DNA of 8,664 bases from NCBI GenBank assembly GCA_905234355.1, contig CAJOHP010000094.1:1-8664 (forward strand), in the 5' to 3' direction. The notes beneath the pieces are model-generated. The model searched no databases. It saw only the letters and a list, made by a program, of their open reading frames with translations, and was not told the origin of the DNA. Shown in pieces: positions 6,354 to 8,664 of the stretch. How positions within the stretch are numbered: the stretch's first letter is position 1; the number at the start of each line of letters is the position of its first letter. Position numbers and translations under genes: made by a program. The DNA is from an uncultured Prevotella sp. (GTDB lineage Bacteria; Bacteroidota; Bacteroidia; Bacteroidales; Bacteroidaceae).

Positions 6354-6467
6354 ATGCAAATATTTACTCCAGAAGAAACATCTCCCAGTGAGAAAGTACT
6401 CAACATTATCCGCCAGATAGCCTACACCTACAGAGTGGTGAACGGGCAGGCGTTTTGTCTGAACTGA
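6354..6467 (+). CDS. Putative 37-residue microprotein between fmt and rpe
   Basis: An ATG frame of 37 codons plus TGA fills most of the fmt-rpe gap. The product begins MQIFTPEETSPSEKVLNIIR and ends GQAFCLN. Residues 12-27 look like an amphipathic helix (hydrophobics L, I, I, I, A, Y, Y, V spaced along one face), preceded by an acidic, proline-bounded N-terminus. There is no signal peptide and no convincing membrane helix. The same frame stays open upstream to 6264, overlapping the end of fmt, but the ATG at 6354 is the best start because the residues before it look like translated leader. It ends 8 bases before the preferred rpe ATG, which would suit coupled translation. No Shine-Dalgarno is seen and a stem abuts the start. 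The composition looks protein-like, but a gene this short could be fortuitous. I cannot assign a function. Confidence 0.5.
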   Translation: MQIFTPEETSPSEKVLNIIRQIAYTYRVVNGQAFCLN

Positions 6468-6475
6468 CGATAGAC

Positions 6476-7123
6476 ATGGCTTTAGTATCTCCCTCTTTGC
6501 TTGCCGCAGACTTTCTGCATTTGGCCGATGAGCTCCAGATGATAAACCGTAGTGAGGCCGACTGGCTGCATTTCGATGTGATGGACGGTATGTTTGTACC
6601 CAATATCTCCTTTGGTTTTCCCGTCATGGAGGCAGTGGCCAAAGTGTGTGAGAAACCGCTCGACGTGCACTATATGATTCAGCAACCCGAGCGCTACATC
6701 CAGGCCACGGCCCGTCTGGGCGCCATGATGATGAATGTGCATGTGGAAGCTTCGCTCCACCTGCACCGCACCATACAGGAAATCCATGACGCCGGTATGA
6801 AGGCTGGGGTGACGCTCAATCCCTCTACCCCCGTGAGTATGATAGAAGACGTCATTGCCGACGCAGACCTGGTTCTGCTCATGAGCGTCAATCCCGGCTT
6901 TGGCGGACAGAAGTTCATCGAGAACACCATCGCCAAAGTGCGGCGCCTGCGCCAGCTCATCAGCGACAGCGGCAGTAGAGCACTCATAGAGGTAGACGGA
7001 GGCGTGCAGGGCGAGACAGCCCCGCGCCTGGTTGCCGCAGGGGTCGATGTGCTTGTGAGTGGCAGCTACATTTTCAAGAGCACCGCACCTGAAGAGATCA
7101 TCCACCAGCTGAAAGCACTCTGA
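6476..7123 (+). CDS. rpe: Ribulose-phosphate 3-epimerase
   Basis: Rpe interconverts D-ribulose 5-phosphate and D-xylulose 5-phosphate in the pentose phosphate pathway. The 215-residue protein is a typical TIM barrel. SPSLLAADF (5-13) carries the conserved Ser7. HFDVMDG (32-38) gives metal ligands H32 and D34. DVHYMI (63-68) gives H65. SVNPGFGGQKF (137-147) forms the phosphate-binding loop. EVDGG (172-176) gives the second catalytic acid D174. All expected metal-binding and acid-base residues are present. A TTG at 6455 would add seven residues (MSELTID), but the family normally starts just before the SPSLLAADF motif, and the TTG lies inside the upstream small frame, so the ATG at 6476 is preferred. 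It lies between the 37-residue frame and mntP on the same strand. Confidence 0.97.
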   Translation: MALVSPSLLAADFLHLADELQMINRSEADWLHFDVMDGMFVPNISFGFPVMEAVAKVCEKPLDVHYMIQQPERYIQATARLGAMMMNVHVEASLHLHRTIQEIHDAGMKAGVTLNPSTPVSMIEDVIADADLVLLMSVNPGFGGQKFIENTIAKVRRLRQLISDSGSRALIEVDGGVQGETAPRLVAAGVDVLVSGSYIFKSTAPEEIIHQLKAL

Positions 7124-7154
7124 CTCCTGAGGAAGGAAGCCCCGCACACTGCTC

Positions 7155-7733
7155 ATGACACTGCCCGACATCATTCTTCTCTCAATAGCGCTGGCTATGG
7201 ACTGTTTTGCTGTGTCCATAGCCAGTGGTGTTATTGCTGGCAGGCGGTGCTGGGGACTCATCTTGTGGATAGCTGCACTGTTCGGCTTTTTTCAGGCGCT
7301 GATGCCTCTGATAGGGTGGGGCGGCGTAACCAGCTTCGCTTCGTTCATCGGAACCTATGGCTACTGGGTAGCCTTCGCGCTGCTGCTCTTCTTGGGTGTG
7401 CGCATGATAGTAGAAGGTCTACGGCCAGCCGATGAGCGCCATTTCGACCCCCGCCACCTTGCCACGCAGGTGCTTCTGGCCATTGCCACAAGTATAGACG
7501 CGCTGGCCGTAGGCGTCAGCCTGGGGGCTACAGGCTATCCGTCGCTGGCATCCATGACCTTTCCCGTTTTTGTTATTGGCAGCGGTTCTTTTCTCTTTAG
7601 CATCGCTGGGCACTTGCTTGGCATACGCTTCGGCAAGACCTTGCGAAGCCGATTGAGGCCGGAGCCGTTAGGTGGTATCATATTGATAATCATAGGAGTG
7701 AAGATACTTGTCGTCTCTTTACTTGATATTTGA
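7155..7733 (+). CDS. mntP: MntP-type manganese efflux pump
   Basis: MntP exports Mn2+ across the inner membrane and protects against manganese excess. The 192-residue protein has about six membrane helices and the internally duplicated signature of the family: ALAMDCFAVSIASG (12-25, with D16) and ATSIDALAVGVSLG (111-124, with D115). These aspartates correspond to those needed for transport in E. coli MntP. The hydrophilic loop EGLRPADERHFDPRH (87-101) between the halves is also usual. GAGGAAGGA lies in the 31-base gap after rpe, but about 20 bases before the ATG, which is far for a ribosome-binding site. No manganese riboswitch can fit in that gap, so any metal control must act at the upstream promoter or by another route. 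Annotations such as YebN/DUF204 refer to the same family. Confidence 0.95.
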   Translation: MTLPDIILLSIALAMDCFAVSIASGVIAGRRCWGLILWIAALFGFFQALMPLIGWGGVTSFASFIGTYGYWVAFALLLFLGVRMIVEGLRPADERHFDPRHLATQVLLAIATSIDALAVGVSLGATGYPSLASMTFPVFVIGSGSFLFSIAGHLLGIRFGKTLRSRLRPEPLGGIILIIIGVKILVVSLLDI

Positions 7734-7734
7734 T

Positions 7735-7783
7735 AGTATAGCCTGTTATTCTTCCGATAACCTTCAGTCGTTCCGGCGATACT
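7735..7783 (+). terminator. Possible end-of-cluster stem structure after mntP
   Basis: One base after the mntP stop, AGTATaGCCtG (7735-7745) pairs with 7773-7783 except for two mismatches. Nested inside is a 5-base-pair hairpin, GTTAT/ATAAC (7745-7749 with 7757-7761). The run after the stem is only CTTT, so this is at best a weak intrinsic terminator or a transcript-end stabiliser. Confidence 0.3.
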
Positions 7784-7795
7784 CTTTCGTGCATC

Positions 7796-7849
7796 TGCAG
7801 AAACTCTTCCAACCCCCCGAAGAAACACTCGGAACCACATGCAGAAACT
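7796..7849 (+). repeat. 10-base direct repeat upstream of the nuo promoter
   Basis: TGCAGAAACT occurs at 7796-7805 and 7840-7849, start to start 44 bases, each followed by a T-rich stretch. The copies lie 40-90 bases upstream of the nuo -7 box, a position where an activator could bind. Two copies of ten bases may also be chance. The rest of the mntP-nuoA gap shows no credible gene on either strand. Confidence 0.3.
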
Positions 7850-7868
7850 TTTTCAGATAAATATGTCG

Positions 7869-7896
7869 TTTGTTTGCATTTTTTTTTGTACTTTTG
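7869..7896 (+). promoter_or_regulatory. Bacteroidota-type promoter of the nuo operon
   Basis: TACTTTTG (7889-7896), followed by CA, is a perfect -7 box and is identical to that of the 3036 gene. The best -33 candidate is TTTG at 7869-7872 with a 16-base spacer, somewhat short. A nine-T run (7879-7887) fills the spacer and may bend or loosen the DNA. The transcript would start near 7900-7904, giving a leader of about 45 bases to nuoA. Confidence 0.65.
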
Positions 7897-7913
7897 CACG
7901 CGCTAATGAAGCA

Positions 7914-7932
7914 AACAAAATTTTGTTATAAC
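7914..7932. repeat. Overlapping palindromes in the nuoA leader
   Basis: AACAAAATTTTGTT (7914-7927) is a perfect 14-base palindrome, and GTTATAAC (7925-7932) is an 8-base palindrome overlapping its right end. They lie just downstream of the expected start of transcription, where a repressor or a leader hairpin could act. The strong A/T bias raises the chance of coincidence. Confidence 0.4.
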
Positions 7933-7945
7933 ATTATAAACTTTT

Positions 7946-8296
7946 ATGAATTTCACTTTGTTAATTACCGTCTTGCTGACGGCTATTACATTGGTGGTAG
8001 GGGCTTACGTGATAGCTAAGCTGATAGGACCTCGGTCCTACGCGAAGCAGAAGGGTGAGCCCTATGAGAGTGGCATCCCCACCCGCGGCACCTCCTGGCT
8101 GCCCGTGAACATCGGGTTCTACCTCTTTGCCATCCTGTTTCTCATGTTCGATGTGGAAACGGTGTTTCTGTATCCATGGGCTGTAGTAGTGAAGGAGTTC
8201 GGGTCGATGGCATTGCTGTCGATAGGCTTCTTCTTAGTGGTTTTAGTGCTGGGCTTAGCATACGCCTGGCGGAAAGGAGACCTGGAATGGAAGTAA
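7946..8296 (+). CDS. nuoA: NADH-quinone oxidoreductase subunit A
   Basis: NuoA (ND3 homologue) is a small membrane subunit of respiratory Complex I, located where the peripheral arm meets the membrane arm. The 116-residue protein has three membrane helices (about 3-27, 57-78 and 87-108). The family signatures are present: YESGIP (40-45) in the loop after helix 1, and FDVETVFLYPWA (68-79) with the conserved acidic residues in helix 2. It is the first gene after a good promoter and a 45-base A/T-rich leader without a Shine-Dalgarno, as is common in Bacteroidota. Its last 10 bases overlap the start of nuoB, the usual gene order of nuo operons. Whether this operon lacks nuoE, nuoF and nuoG, as in many Bacteroidota, cannot be seen here. 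Confidence 0.96.
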   Translation: MNFTLLITVLLTAITLVVGAYVIAKLIGPRSYAKQKGEPYESGIPTRGTSWLPVNIGFYLFAILFLMFDVETVFLYPWAVVVKEFGSMALLSIGFFLVVLVLGLAYAWRKGDLEWK

Positions 8297-8664
8297 GAAA
8301 ACCGCACATCAAGAGTATTCCCTACGAGGAGTGGAACGACAATGCCTCGCTGGAGAAAATCGTTGACGAGCTCCATGAGGGCGGCGTCAACGTGGTGACG
8401 GGCTCGCTCGACCAGCTCATCAACTGGGGCCGTTCGAACTCGTTGTGGTCGCTCACGTTTGCCACCTCATGCTGTGGCATCGAGTTTATGGCCTGCGGAT
8501 GCAGCCGCTACGACTTCGCCCGCTTCGGCTTCGAGGTGACGCGCAACTCTCCCCGCCAGGCCGACCTCATCATGTGTGCCGGCACCATCACCCACAAGAT
8601 GGCACCGGCGCTGAAGCGACTCTACGACCAGATGGCCGAGCCCAAATATGTGGTGGCCGTAGGC
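8287..8664 (+). CDS. nuoB: NADH-quinone oxidoreductase subunit B (5' part only)
   Basis: The first 126 codons of NuoB, the Complex I subunit that holds terminal cluster N2 next to the quinone site. The tandem cysteines C62-C63 in TSCCGIEFMA (60-69) are two of the four N2 ligands; the other two would come just beyond the right edge. VTRNSPRQADLIM (84-96) and ITHKMAPALKRLYDQM (101-116) are strongly conserved family segments. Extra cysteines at 70, 72 (ACGCSRYD) and 97 replace residues that are usually Val, Gly or similar, and may be lineage-specific. The ATG lies within the end of nuoA in another frame (10-base overlap), with GGAG at 8276-8279, 7 bases upstream, as a plausible ribosome-binding site. 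The frame is open to the last base of the window. Confidence 0.96.
   Translation, partial: MEVRKPHIKSIPYEEWNDNASLEKIVDELHEGGVNVVTGSLDQLINWGRSNSLWSLTFATSCCGIEFMACGCSRYDFARFGFEVTRNSPRQADLIMCAGTITHKMAPALKRLYDQMAEPKYVVAVG

Noticed and set aside
6455..6475. TTG upstream start for rpe adding MSELTID
   Set aside because: It begins inside the 37-residue frame, and the family normally starts close to the SPSLLAADF motif; the ATG at 6476 is the simpler choice.
7124..7154. Manganese (yybP-ykoY) riboswitch upstream of mntP
   Set aside because: The gap is only 31 bases and cannot hold the aptamer; no matching structure was seen further upstream within rpe.
7879..7887. Nine-T run as an intrinsic terminator for mntP
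   Set aside because: No stable stem lies directly before it, and it fits as the spacer of the nuo promoter.
7690..7899. 69-codon minus-strand frame between mntP and nuoA
   Set aside because: It needs a GTG start inside the nuo -7 box and runs into the end of mntP; the product is Lys/Arg-rich without any motif.
1..8664. Mobile elements, CRISPR repeats, tRNA or rRNA genes, phage or defence genes
   Set aside because: None was found by reading both strands: no transposase or integrase sequence, no regularly spaced repeats and no tRNA-like folds, and composition is even throughout.

Overview
The window is a chromosomal, housekeeping-type segment of a Bacteroidota genome, most likely of the order Bacteroidales (Prevotellaceae or Bacteroidaceae-like; the genus cannot be fixed from this sequence). 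Three lines of evidence support this. Its three promoters carry the Bacteroidota -7 box TAnnTTTG, each followed by CA. Most starts lack a strong Shine-Dalgarno sequence. An RseC-family gene precedes the rnf genes. Coding density is high, and base composition and codon use look even, with no sign of insertion sequences, phage genes, tRNAs or CRISPR repeats.

Layout. The left third (1-2881, minus strand) is the head of an Rnf operon: rseC, rnfB, rnfC and the first 46 codons of rnfD, which runs off the left edge. Rnf is a membrane ferredoxin:NAD+ oxidoreductase that couples electron transfer to ion pumping. A divergent intergenic region (about 2882-3035) holds back-to-back promoters and several inverted repeats. 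The plus-strand cluster that follows (3036-7733) is tightly packed: an unrecognised acidic 146-residue protein, a CLC chloride transporter with a CBS-domain tail, methionyl-tRNA formyltransferase (fmt), an easily missed 37-residue microprotein frame, ribulose-phosphate 3-epimerase (rpe) and the manganese exporter mntP. A 212-base intergenic region then carries a third promoter and opens the nuo (Complex I) operon, with nuoA complete and nuoB cut by the right edge.

How the genes work together. The two ends encode the starts of two different ion-coupled redox complexes, Rnf and Nuo. The middle cluster is functionally mixed (anion transport, translation initiation, pentose phosphate metabolism, manganese efflux) and is probably co-transcribed because its gaps are only 4 to 61 bases.

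I see no convincing new defence, mobile or biosynthetic system. The points most worth following up are the 37-residue microprotein frame with a 7-base-pair stem touching its start codon, an inverted repeat lying over the rseC/rnf promoter, a CLC protein with non-canonical filter residues and a valine at the inner proton-glutamate position, and the acidic protein packed against that CLC gene.
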